A stretch of 64,000 nucleotides of DNA from Patella vulgata (taxonomy: Eukaryota > Mollusca > Gastropoda > Patellidae), in assembly GCF_932274485.2 (NCBI RefSeq), contig NC_065886.2, positions 34,707,501 to 34,771,500 of the forward strand, in the 5' to 3' direction. The position numbers and the translations under genes are program-made. Shown one piece after another: positions 10,917 to 21,609 of this stretch; position 1 is the stretch's first letter; every line of letters starts with the position of its first letter. Under the pieces are notes generated by a model. The model made no database searches and was not told where the DNA came from. It saw nothing but the letters and a program-made list of their open reading frames with translations.

Positions 10917-11780
10917 TCAATTATAATTCAAGAACATGTGCAGTATAGTGCCCGAATTTTCCTTATTTAATATTAGTTCTGGTGGATATATTTCACTTTT
11001 ATATTTATTGAAAGTTCCGTTATCATTTATATGTGTTTTGCAATCAATGTATCGGAAGGTATACATGTAGTTTAGAGTTTTGGCTACTTTCTTTATAATC
11101 AGTTGTCCTTTTATGATTCTGAAAGCAGATTTCATATTTTTATTAATGTACATTTGGATATACAGGGTGGGGTCAGTTACCATTGGTACACCCAATTGTT
11201 TGCTGTATTATCTGATTGATCCCTAACCTCCAATATCGCATTGTCAATAAAAAAAATGTATAATGTTTTGGAACTTTTCATTGTCAAAAACCACAGTACA
11301 GTATCGGCATTCCGACGTTTTATAATCCATTTGGCGTCGTCTGAAGAAATGGCAATTAAGTTTTTGACTTTTCTGAAAGCTCCATTTAAATCTTTTTCCA
11401 AAATCAATCCAAATTGTCTTTAAGTTCTGAATGTTGAAGCATAGTATATAAAGCAGAAAGGTCAAACGTTTTTATTGATTTAGCATTAGGTTTTTGATTG
11501 GTTTTATCTGAAGTTTTTACGATGGGTTTGTTTTTATCAATATGAAAAAAAAAATTAATGGCAGTGTAACTGCGAAGTGTTCTGCGCCAAATGGCATGTT
11601 GGGTTTGGCATAATTTAAGTCCTCTGGCTATTGCTTTGGCCAAAGGTTTTGTTTGGCAGTTGCTGGAGGATATTATGTATCTGAACTTAACCGGGTTTTA
11701 TGGAATTTAGGTATAGAAGGTAATGCATCTATTTTAACATCATCTTTAACACCATTATCTTTAATGTCACTTAAGACCTG
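10917..11780 (-). mobile_element. Penelope-like retroelement, internal fragment, broken
   Basis: Minus-strand pieces resemble the reverse transcriptase of Penelope/Neptune-like elements: TFDLSALYTMLQHSELK (11400-11480), which matches the family's TFDxSxLYTNIPH block, and further on IYPPELILNKENSG (10940-10985), which matches the downstream YPxEL block. The copy is interrupted in several places and lacks both ends and any recognisable GIY-YIG endonuclease. The family call rests on two motifs. Confidence 0.55.
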
Positions 11781-11989
11781 AATATAGCAAATTTGCTATT
11801 CTTGCCCCTTTCCCGTACCCCCATAGCACGCCTGCAGCAGTGACTAGTCTTTTAGTGGAAGATATTCTATTACTGCTACTACTACTTGGTGCAGCTGTTT
11901 ACGACGTGAGGTCTCCATGTTAGACACGGAGAAAGATTATTCCAATGAACGTGGTAATGAATTCGTCCCCTGTTCTAATGTTGGTATTT

Positions 11990-13135
11990 AGTAGTTTCTG
12001 GTTTTTCCGTTCATTGTATTCAATTGCGTCCAGATGACATATTTGCGTTTTAGAATGCAACGCATCCGGTGTCTGTTTCGTGCTTCGTTGGATTTATCTC
12101 TGGCAATATATTTTGTCTTCGAGCATGGTTGGTGCTTATCTTCGTTGCATTGACGCTGGCGTCCACCAAGATGTCTTTGGTATAAACTCGTCTTCGGTCT
12201 CATAGTGGTGTTGGCAGAGTGCACATTGATCTTGATGTCGATGATGTCGTCGGTCTTACAACCACGTAATACTGCATCGAAGGTCACCCAATTGGGTCCC
12301 TGGGTGATTAAACTTGTATGTTGAATTATATCATAAGATCATCACTGACTAGTGATCCATACTATGTTATCGCTAACATAGATAGCTAAAACTCAATCCT
12401 TGCTTGTTTTATCTCTTGGTGTACTATGCCTAGAGAGCAGAAAGTGGCGTCCAGGCGTGGCAGGTCTTCCTCCATATATTGGGCTCCCTTCATGCAGCGC
12501 ACTGAGGTCGTTCTCATATAGTCTCCCGACAATATTTCTTCGATAAGCCCCGCGCTGTGTGCAATCACCACAAAAACAGATTGGGAGTTGATCGGCATCC
12601 TACTTGGAAGGAGCCCCTTGTTGTTATTGGGGCCTCTGGGGTGCATAGGCATTCACGGTTGCCACATTTTGTACTATTGCTAAATTTTATGGCTATGCCT
12701 ATTGCTGCTAACTGACTATTTATCGCGTGTACCTGGTTTATCTCTTCACTGGCATGTACATCCGAGAAGCTGGATGTCGTTCATAAACGGTTGGTGGTGT
12801 TGATTGGCGTAATTTTTTCAGCTGAGTACACCTTGGGTCAGTCCACCTGGGGCCAGTCCATATGGAGAATTTGGATCTAGCGTGCCAATGGGGCCTAACC
12901 CTACATGCGTTGTAAATCGTGCTCGCTTCCAGTTCCAAGATCGGGATGCCGCTGGGTACGTCGAACACGAGAGAGCCTTCTTCAGAAATCAGAAAGCTAG
13001 GCTAACCCGTGGACGAGCTTTCTCTCCAGCATCTTCATCATCCAGCCTTGATGTATTTGCTCAACTCATCTGCGTTGACAAAGTAATTCCTCAGACAATT
13101 ACGTTATTACACGCTGGCAAACCACATCATTGACC
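11990..13135. other. GC-richer block of unknown origin with short ORFs on both strands
   Basis: Base composition shifts upward relative to both flanks. Short ORFs lie at 12386-12652 (-), 12738-12968 (-) and 12882-13133 (+). None shows a domain I recognise and none has splice sites that extend it. It may be the remainder of a mobile element continuing from the Penelope-like fragment, or a decayed foreign insert. Confidence 0.35.
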
Positions 13136-13389
13136 GCTATGGTAGACCGGCTAGAAAACCCATTACTGTCATTTTATTTATTTAAAAAGAAGGAACAAAT
13201 GTTGCCATACAACGAATATAAGCATGTTATCGTGTAAACAATCGTCCAATATATATTATTTTTATCCCCATAAATTGTGGTAGTCGGGCCAGATAATTTT
13301 CGGGTCGATTAAGTCACAATAATGTTAAATCGACAATAATGTCGATTTTATCAGCCGCTTTGATGTAAACATCCAGTTCATTAATTTGT

Positions 13390-14965
13390 AATAATGTACT
13401 CATGGTAGCGCGACCAGAATACCACCAATTTACATATCTGCCTATTTTATCAAGCTTGTTTCATAAAGGGACCGTCGCTCTAAAGAAAAGGAGCTAATCT
13501 CTATTATCCATAAAATTCAATATTGGTCAATTTTAATGAATATTGATGTTGTTATCTTACTGTAAAAATGTGGGATGTCAATATCCACCATTTAAGACAC
13601 AATGCATATTTTAAAATCAATATACGACTCTTATGTTTTCGCGCGCCATTTGTAATTTACAAAGAAAAACATATATCCCATTGTCACAAACGACAAAATA
13701 ATTTTAAAAGAGAAAATAGTGAACGGTAGTCTCGTCTCGATTGTCATTGCGACCGTTGTTACGATAATAAACAAAGTCTAAATTAGCCAGTTGTAAGTTA
13801 AATTATTAAATCGCAAACATCCAATTGCCTAGAGAGTCGATTATGGGTTTGTTATGTGAATAAATGTCTAATTAATAATTTATAAGACATTTGAGCCATT
13901 TGTGGCCAAAAGAAAGATATGCAAATGGCAGATTTAGCTCTTACATTTATATCATCTTTAATATAATGCGCAATGCACTTCTTGGATTGAATAGTATTTT
14001 TGCAAGCTAATATTGAAGTACATATATCACTCGAGGCACCCCTCAAACCGTACGATCTAAGCCAGTAAACACTTGGATAAATGATGGCGAGTAGATTTCA
14101 AAGTTCAAATATTAAAATGGTATTTTCTAAAAGAAGTCATTTATTCCAATGTAAGAATGGGTATAAATTAAAAGTAATATGCGCTTGTATTATTTGTTAC
14201 TAATTTTATCAATAATATTTACATAAATATAAAGATGGGTTCTGGAAATATAGATACATTGTTACAAATTACAAGTATGTAAATTTTTGAATTATATAGA
14301 TATTTTTATTGAATATAAATGTTGTAATTTGTCAAATATTCCTTTTTTTCATTCCTCCATACCTTCATACATTCACTTAAATTCAAGTGTGTTCACTGCA
14401 CGGCTTAAGCAATACTTCTTTATTTCAAAAGTTACAAAATTATAAATTTATATTCATTGAAATGTAGAAATTTATGTAGCAGCATTATATATTAGTTGAA
14501 CAAGTGCGATTCTTTATCTATACCATGATGTTATTGGGTTAAAATTAGTATCGTTATCTCTTGAAGTTTAGAGCTTAAAGATAATCCGTTGCTGGGATCC
14601 ATTATGGTATTTATATACGAACTTCACGACCTGGATTTAACAAGCAAGAACGTACTATGCGACAGGAACCGAGTATGACGTCACCACGGCCATCTTGGAT
14701 GTGGGACGTCAAATTAAATACCGACGCCGATGCGCAATTGCAAAAGGCACAACCTTGCCAATTCCATATCTTGAATTGATCGAGCCCTAGGTTTTCGTTC
14801 GAATAGAACCCCTGACCTCCTGTTTTTGTGACCCATCAGTTTACTCTCTGAGCCACCGTGGCCCCTGTAAAAATACACACAAGTATTCTTACCGAGACAC
14901 CAAAAGCCAAAACAACTTGGAAATACCTAGCTATTGCCAGATGATCAACAAACACCTCAGTCAAT
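13390..14965 (-). pseudogene. Decayed partial duplicate of the SLC5 5' region
   Basis: 13484-13700 matches the SLC5 intron segment at 5965-6240 and 14888-14965 matches first coding exon 9219-9296, in the same order and orientation. In the copied exon the ATG corresponds to TTG, the donor GTAAGAAT is still present, and the region corresponding to exon 2 is absent. Not functional as an SLC5 start. Confidence 0.7.
13735..13965. mobile_element. MITE copy (same family as 33705-35110)
   Basis: Shares TTGTCATTGCGACCGTTGTT, GTCGATTATGGG and AATAAATGTCTAATTAAT with the copy at 33705-35110 that is interrupted by a LINE. The right end is GCAGATTTAGCTCTTACAT, the family terminus. Confidence 0.6.
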
Positions 14966-14999
14966 TTACAGGTACTCCGGAATATTAACTGATGGTGCT

Positions 15000-16250
15000 A
15001 TAAATTTCCGTTCAACTAATCGGTAAGTGCGTTAAAGGGAGGGTAGCTCTATTATTTTAAAAAATTAAAATATCTAAAGGCACAGAGTAATTTTATATGC
15101 GTATAATATGTATATATAACCAGTATTGTAATATTTCTTATCATTATGTGCAATGAAATACGCGAACAGTCCAAACTGAACTGCAGTCGTTTGCGCCTGC
15201 TTCGTTCAATTGACATAGTTTTTTGTCGTTTGTAAATAATCCACTTTTAAATACTATCGCATTGTCTTCTTACAATTGGCGCTTGAAACCATTCCTACAT
15301 AAAGCACACAACCTCGTGTACATATTGCGTATTATATGTTGGATACTATTGCTCCGTTAACTTATTCTACGATAAGCCGAACAAAACCACCAATGAACTC
15401 GCTTAGGTGGCATTTCAGTAGTTTCTCTAATTACAAAAAAAATCCTTATTGAATATAAAACAGTAACAATTCTCTTTTGCACATCTGTTCATTAACTGTT
15501 TATGTATAAACGACTGTTTAATTAGACTATAATTATGTTTGATCGCCCAACGGTTGCAGTTTTTAATAATATAGCATAAAGTTCTATTGTTTATCGTATC
15601 ATCGGAATGCAGGCGACAAACAGCAGTAAATCATCATAATGGATATGACGAAATACATTCTATAATTATTTATTCATTTCTTGGACTGTACTATCAGTGA
15701 GTAAGATGTTGGCTCGGTAACCTGGGGGCCCCGAGTTCGATCCCATTGTTGAGCGAGAGAGTTTATCGGGAAAATTTTCGGTTTGGTTCCACCTTGTCAG
15801 TAAAACAGAAACATAAATAGAATACGAACATAATTCAAACAGGAACTAAAATACACCAGGAATATAAACAATAACATTAACACGGCACATTAATAGACAA
15901 CCATTTCGCCTTTCTGCCACGGCAGCAGCTGAACCCGGGTGAGTCCATGCGCCCATCTCCGCTCTCATCTGCTCCTATTCGCTCCGCTCCGTCTTCTCGT
16001 TTAAGTGTCAGCAAACTTATGTTTATATACATTTCAGCAATGGGTGAAATTGACACGAACGTCTTATAAGGAACTGGGTCTCATAAAATATAGACATAAT
16101 GAAGTTTTCAAGTTTTCTTATTAATTTCGCTGACTGGTATAAATGTATACAGGTCATATCTACATTGTCAATACATGTGAGATTGATTAAGTGATTAGGT
16201 CAATAATTACAACACAGCGGACAATTCCTTATAGGTCAATAACATTAGCA
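15000..16250. other. Gene-free stretch with one SINE head fragment
   Basis: 15695-15790 is the tRNA-like head of a type 1 SINE (GTGAGTAAGATGTTGGCTCG, then GAGTTCGATCCC). Otherwise no exon or transposon end could be recognised. Confidence 0.45.
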
Positions 16251-16254
16251 TATA

Positions 16255-16585
16255 GTATCAAAACCAGCTGGGGGTCAATAAGTTCGGGTACCTGGAGGTC
16301 CCACATTTGATCCCTGTGTTGGGCAATAAAGTTCATCGGTATTTTTCGGCGTGGTTCCTCCTTGTCAGTGGTGCAGGTCAGGGGGCTTGACAAGAGCAAC
16401 GGATATTCGTTCGGATGGGATGAGGAGCCGTGTACACATTGGCTTTCACGTAAAATATCCCTATAAGAGTAGGTCGTAGCGCAGCTGTCCGTACACAAGT
16501 TCATAGCACACTATGGCGTATGCCCGCCTTCATTAGCCCAGTCGGGGAAGAACAGTGGGACTCTAAAACCCATTTCATTTTATTT
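16255..16585 (+). mobile_element. Type 1 SINE, near full length
   Basis: Head near GGAGGTCCCACATTTGATCCC, then TTCGGCGTGGTTCC, GTCAGTGGTGCAGG, CATTCGTTCGGATGGGA-like, CACGTAAAATATCCC, ATTAGCCCAGTCGG and a terminal AAAACCCATTTCATTTTA. Confidence 0.75.
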
Positions 16586-16934
16586 ACATTAGAAACAAAG
16601 CAGGAAAAATTATTTATGTAATCTGTTAATAAGCGGATCTAATTTTCTGTTTATATACCAATTTCATTTATGTATCATGTAACAGTAGACAGCTGCCTTC
16701 ACCAATAATGTCAATGAAATTTTTAGTAATAGCTAGATCATTTTGGCATGGTAGAAACTTAACGTTCATTATCAAATCGCACAAATATATCATTTTCCAA
16801 TCGCACATAACAATTTTTAAAGATGCATTTTAAAAAACACCATTCATTGTGCAATCTAACATTTCTCAAATCTATTATGAGTAATTTCAATTTTGAATAT
16901 ATACGCCAAGACAATACTTTGATCATTTCCATAT

Positions 16935-17040
16935 TAATAGGAGAGCGTATACCCGGACAGTGGCGCTTTCTATTCCATATTTCCATTCTAATATCCATGG
17001 TTCTTTTACGTGCACGGATGTGTGTACACAGGTTAAGCTC
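16935..17040 (-). mobile_element. Type 1 SINE fragment
   Basis: GTATACCCGGACAGTGGCGC and TTCTTTTACGTGCACGGATG are minus-strand SINE segments. The ends are lost. Confidence 0.55.
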
Positions 17041-17249
17041 GGCTTTGAGTCATACCCGAACGGCCCCGCTTGCGAGTCCTTTACAGGTGAAGTTTGGGCT
17101 TGACAAATCACAAAGGCGTTTCAATACATGAAATGTGAGAACCAAAGATCTCACAATTAGACAATTTCTCTTATTTTTTATCACAAATTAACAGACCATT
17201 TCAACGTTATGTTGACTTATAAAGATCAAATCGTTATACAAAGGTCAGA

Positions 17250-17475
17250 TTTTCCGATGTGGCTTCGCCTTGTTAGTGGTGCAATGACAGCGTCACGTCA
17301 CACGGGTAGGAAGAAACACTGAGGTCCCATGTATATATTCGCATTCATGTCAACTATCCCTTAACAGTAGAACGCAATGCCACTGTCAAGTCAAAATTTC
17401 CCCCATAGCACACTGTATGACGTATATTCCCAGTAATGCAAAAAAGTAGAACATTTAATCCCATTTCATTTCATT
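17250..17475 (+). mobile_element. Type 1 SINE, 5'-truncated
   Basis: Starts in GATGTGGCTTCGCCTTGTTA and runs through GTCACACGGGTAGG, CATTCATGTCAACTATCCC and CCCATAGCACACTGTATGACG to the terminal TTTAATCCCATTTCATTTC. Confidence 0.7.
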
Positions 17476-17484
17476 TCGTTTGAA

Positions 17485-17850
17485 CGCAATCTGATTAAAA
17501 CACAAATCCTCTTTTATTTCGATTTTTTTTTTTATAGTTCAAAATTTCGTTTTACTTGTCTTCACTACACTAGGATCTGGAGGAGTTGTTATATTACCGG
17601 CCTTTTGGTTGAAGTGAGGGATAAGCCAATGAAACAGTCTGTTACGGCGACTTCTTGGCGTGCCATGCACGGAACAGTTGGTAAACCATTAGAAACGTCA
17701 ACGCTGATTGATAAATCAATGTCTGACGTCATAAGGTCAACCCCTGACACGATATTCAAGTACAACTTGTCAGATCCTCTTGTAGTGTAGGCCATCGAAA
17801 GTATAACAAAACGAAACGAAATATAGATCTGTATTTTAATCAGATTGGTT
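17485..17850 (+). mobile_element. MITE, about 365 bp, with AATCTGATTAAAAYACA termini
   Basis: Inverted ends (left AATCTGATTAAAACACAAATC; right, reversed, AATCTGATTAAAATACAGATC) are followed by a shared CTTTTATTTCG/TATATTTCG subterminal. An inverted homologue of the same length lies at 29108-29470. No ORF of its own. Confidence 0.8.
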
Positions 17851-18479
17851 TGGACGATAACCGTAATGATATATATAACCATCCTTTAATGACTCACGAT
17901 TTGAAAACCAACTAAAACAAACCAAACGTCCGACCAACATAACATGTCATTTTCCAGCACGGTGAAAAAAACATGACAGAATAAAGGGAGACAACAAATG
18001 TCACGGGTCCTCAAAAAAGAAAAATAAGTTAACATCATACATACTGATCAATACTTGTAGAAGTATTGTCCAATTGATTTTACAATCAAACCCCATCAAT
18101 GGTGTTTGCGACTTAGTACCTGCTAATCTGTGAAACAGGATAACATCTTTACTATGCATACAGAGTAGAACAAAACTTGGAAGGGCCTTACTCGCTGATG
18201 CCTACCCAGAGAACATAAATTTTAAAAGGCCAGTCTATCTTTAGTGAGGCTGCATAATGATCTACTTACTAGTAGCCTAGGCAGCTCTTTTAAATGCTGG
18301 CCCTCAAAGGTTCTTGATAGGTCACCTATTATATAGCAGATAAAGGGACGATGGGGACCATATTTGGTTTACCAGACATTCTGACATTAAGGATCGAATT
18401 TATTTGCAAGGTACCTAAGGTCCAATTCCACCAATGATACAAATGATAGCCTTTATTGTCTTACAGTTGAACAGTTTAG

Positions 18480-19181
18480 TAGTGACAATAAAGATTAAAA
18501 TGTAGAACGTATATATTTACAAGAACATAACACTTGTGTAGGAATCTAAAACGCATCTTTACACCATTTACCTATACATAACAATGTGTGATTATCTAAA
18601 AAAAAACCATTTACTAATAGATCTGTTAACATAAACGGTTTCTTATGAAAAATCTAGAACGTATTTTTTACAAAATTTAGCTACAAAGTTACAATAAAGA
18701 TTACTGTGTAAAATTCGAAAGTGTATATTTACAAAATTTGTAGCAATATAATGGACTCGACCTAATACTGGTTCCAAATTCATAAAATACAACTTTTGTG
18801 TATAAGGTGTAAGTCACAACGGATACGTATTTAGTGGATGTTTCTCCCAGAGAAATGAAAGATTATAATATAAAGAGTTAAAATAGAGTTTAAAATGAGA
18901 AACAAGGCACCTTCGCAATAAGTCGGGGGGTTGGATGGCTGAATGGTTAGCGTGCGCGCGCTGTATCATAAAGTTTGTCATTGAGTCGACTGGCGTGGTT
19001 TCGAATCCCCGGTTGTACGTGACAAGGAGTAGGGTCGCCTGTCCAACTTCGTGGGTTTTCTCCGGATCCTCCGGTTTCCCCCCACTGCTAAAGACCCCTA
19101 TGCGCAAGCGAATTATTGAAATAAAATTAAACCATATGTTAGTCCCGAAATGACCTAGTTTGTGTCGAGTGGACGTTAAAC

Positions 19182-19215
<34 letters not shown>

Positions 19216-19880
19216 ATAAGTCTTAAATTAAGGACGCCAAGTGATCGAGGGTTGATAATTAATGTGTACAAAACTAAAACACATCTTTACACGTTACACA
19301 TTTTGACTATTTGACTATATCTAACAATGTGTAAGTATCTAAACAATATATTTACAAAACAATCTGTGAAGAAAAGGTTTTGTATACGAAAAATCTAGAA
19401 CGTATTAAGTTACAATAAATATTAATATGTAAAATTCTAAAACACAGGAATGTGTACTTACATTTAGAAAACGAGCTGTTAAGATATAGGGTTTTTTGCT
19501 AAAAATATTGAACGCATTTCTACAGAATTCAGTAACAAAAGATTACAATGTAAAACTCTAAAACAAAATGATGTTGAAAGAGCAACATGTAAAAATGGAA
19601 AAAGTATATTCACAAAACGATATAAAAATCTAGAACGTATTCTTGAAAATTCAGTTACAATAATGATTAATATGTAAAAACTTAAAATACACATTTACAA
19701 AATGTTGCATATACAAACCCAAAAGTATATTACGAAACGATATAAAAATCTAGAACGTATTCCTTAAAATTCAGTTACAAAGTTACAATAATGATAACAA
19801 TGTGGAAATCTAAAATAAATATTTACAAAATTTAAATAAAGAATTATATGTAAAAATCTAAAATGTATTTTACAAAATCA
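18480..19880 (+). repeat. Degenerate tandem array of AAATCTAGAACGTATT/TTCAGTTACAA units
   Basis: Roughly 90-bp units are built from AAAAATCTAGAACGTATT, CAGTTACAATAATGAT and TCTAAAACACAWTTACAAAA. The array is inverted relative to 61640-61980, and homology with that copy continues past the array to about 20015. A type 2 SINE is inserted at 18925-19210. Confidence 0.7.
18925..19210 (+). mobile_element. Full-length type 2 SINE with a 12-bp target-site duplication
   Basis: TCGCAATAAGTC occurs at 18913-18924 and again at 19211-19222. Between them lie a tRNA-like head (GGATGGCTGAATGGTTAGCG and TGGTTTCGAATCCCCGG as A and B boxes), the central block GTGGGTTTTCTCCGG..CTCCGGTTTCC, CTATGCGCAAGCGAATTATT, GTCGAGTGGACGTTAAACCC and a (TC)n tail. 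It is the reference copy of the family here. Confidence 0.92.
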
Positions 19881-20049
19881 TTCGCAGCTTTTATTAATAA
19901 ACGAAACAACGGAATATTTAAAAAAAAACAACTAATAAATACCCTTTCTAATTACTACTATTACAAATTCGGGGAGATAACTCGCTTCTGTTCATCGGTT
20001 GTTTTCATATATCATTTTTTGTTTGTTCAGGGCCTGGTGAGATATGGTT

Positions 20050-20200
20050 GTTGTCAGGACATGGATATGGTTGGTATCTATGTCTTCTATTTTGGCATCA
20101 CTACCTGGTAAAAATTCACGTGCTTTAAATACTAATGGTATTATTGTTCCTTATACACTACCAATCTGTTTTACAGAAGTAATGAGAAAGCCTCCTTCCA
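20050..20200 (+). repeat. Coding-like repeat, copy 1 (SSILASLPGK)
   Basis: The plus frame reads SMSSILASLPGK then ALNTNGIIVPYT. A minus-strand copy at 44835-44990 reads SSILASLHGK then ALSTDSIVPNT. Conservation of residues and gaps suggests both derive from a protein-coding sequence, probably of a mobile element. The family was not recognised. Confidence 0.45.
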
Positions 20201-20216
20201 TAATGACTAAAGGTCA

Positions 20217-20430
20217 CATGCATTATACGTGTTACGTCACATCGCATGGCATCGATAGCGCGTATACTTTACAAAGGACATAGTAACGTAAACTGTTCCA
20301 GGCAGAATGGTGCTTTTTACTAATGCATTCTACGTAATACGCCACATCGCATAGCATCGATAGCGCGAAAGTTCTTTACAAATGACATAGTAACGTTACT
20401 GATCGGGGCAGAATGGTATTTTTTACTCAT
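20217..20430. repeat. Tandem duplication, unit about 105 bp
   Basis: Each unit contains GCATTMTACGT, CACATCGCATRGCATCGATAG, TTTACAAAKGACATAGTAACG and GGCAGAATGGT. Two copies, moderately diverged. Confidence 0.8.
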
Positions 20431-20434
20431 TTTA

Positions 20435-21374
20435 CGCCTTTGCGTACTATTTTAGGTAACCATTTACACATTTTGTACTAAAATTATCAAATATCTGTTA
20501 TCTACTTTGTAGACAACCGTCTCCATCAAAGAATAAATCTATTATTGTATTAATAATAAATAAACTGTTGTTTATCATGCAGAACATGCTTCGTATACGC
20601 ATCGTTTCATAAGTGTATAATAAAATACAGATAATATATGACGATTAATTATGGATGGTGAAATGGCTTACCCTTTTAAGTAGTTCGATCATTGTTCCTG
20701 TGAATGATACATGGAACGTACCTGCTCCAGCTGGGTACACCTAATACTGATGTATATTGTACATTAGTACTGATGGATCTGCTGAGTTCCTTGGACCCAG
20801 AGGGTACACTTAACATGGTAGACGCCAGTTTCTGAGATCCAGTTGCAATTCATTATGCTTAGAACACCTGCTAACAGTGGTGTTTAGATGCATTAACAAA
20901 CTTCATACTATTGTGTTGTACTTTATATCATAACTGAAATACTTGTATTTCCTGGATGTATTCGTTAAATGAAATGAAATGGGCTTTAACGTGGACGTAT
21001 ATGTATATTAACACGAAATATGTGTCAGAAAATACTGTGATGACTGTATGTTATATTGTAAAGAATCAATACTTTTATGACAATATCTAAGTGAAATATA
21101 TACAAAAGAATGTTGTATTTTAATAAGAAATAGTTATCACAAAATACATTAATATTGTAAATATATTTATATTGTAAAGATTCCACGCCTTGTTACAATG
21201 TCTAAGGTTTAGTGAGATATATACAAAAGAATGTATTTCATGGACTTATTTGTGTTTATCAGGTACACGAGACAGAGTATGTCAATGTAAGTGATTTCAT
21301 TATACGTTGGTGGTTTGGTTCCGTCAGAGAGCTTATAACGTCGCTATGCACTAATATTAATACCACAGAAAAAG
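20435..21374. other. 5' flank of the GON-domain gene
   Basis: No exon with matching splice phase was found upstream of 21375. A repeated passage (AGTGAAATATATACAAAAGAATG at about 21090 and AGTGAGATATATACAAAAGAATG at about 21212) shows a local duplication of roughly 120 bp. Promoter elements cannot be assigned with confidence. Confidence 0.4.
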
Positions 21375-21609
21375 ATGAATGTTAAAATATATCGTTTTTA
21401 TCTATTTCTCTTTCACTATGTTCTGCGTGACCAATCACTGGAAACTTTTATCACCGATGAACTAGATTGTGGTTTTAAAACAAAACAAACAAATGGTACA
21501 TCGTTCTTCTATCATCGTGATGCCAGGATTTGTATACCTATATCATATAATATTTACTCTACACAAGATCTGGTTTACGATGACGGATTTCACTACTGGA
21601 TTGGTGAAG
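21375..21609 (+). CDS. GON gene exon 1 (start, signal-like segment, two cysteines)
   Basis: ATG at 21375, donor GTAAGT at 21610, phase 1. The junction with exon 2 reads GED then YVSSCEALK, which fits the family start of GON. An upstream exon cannot be excluded because the signal segment contains Arg and His. Confidence 0.7.
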
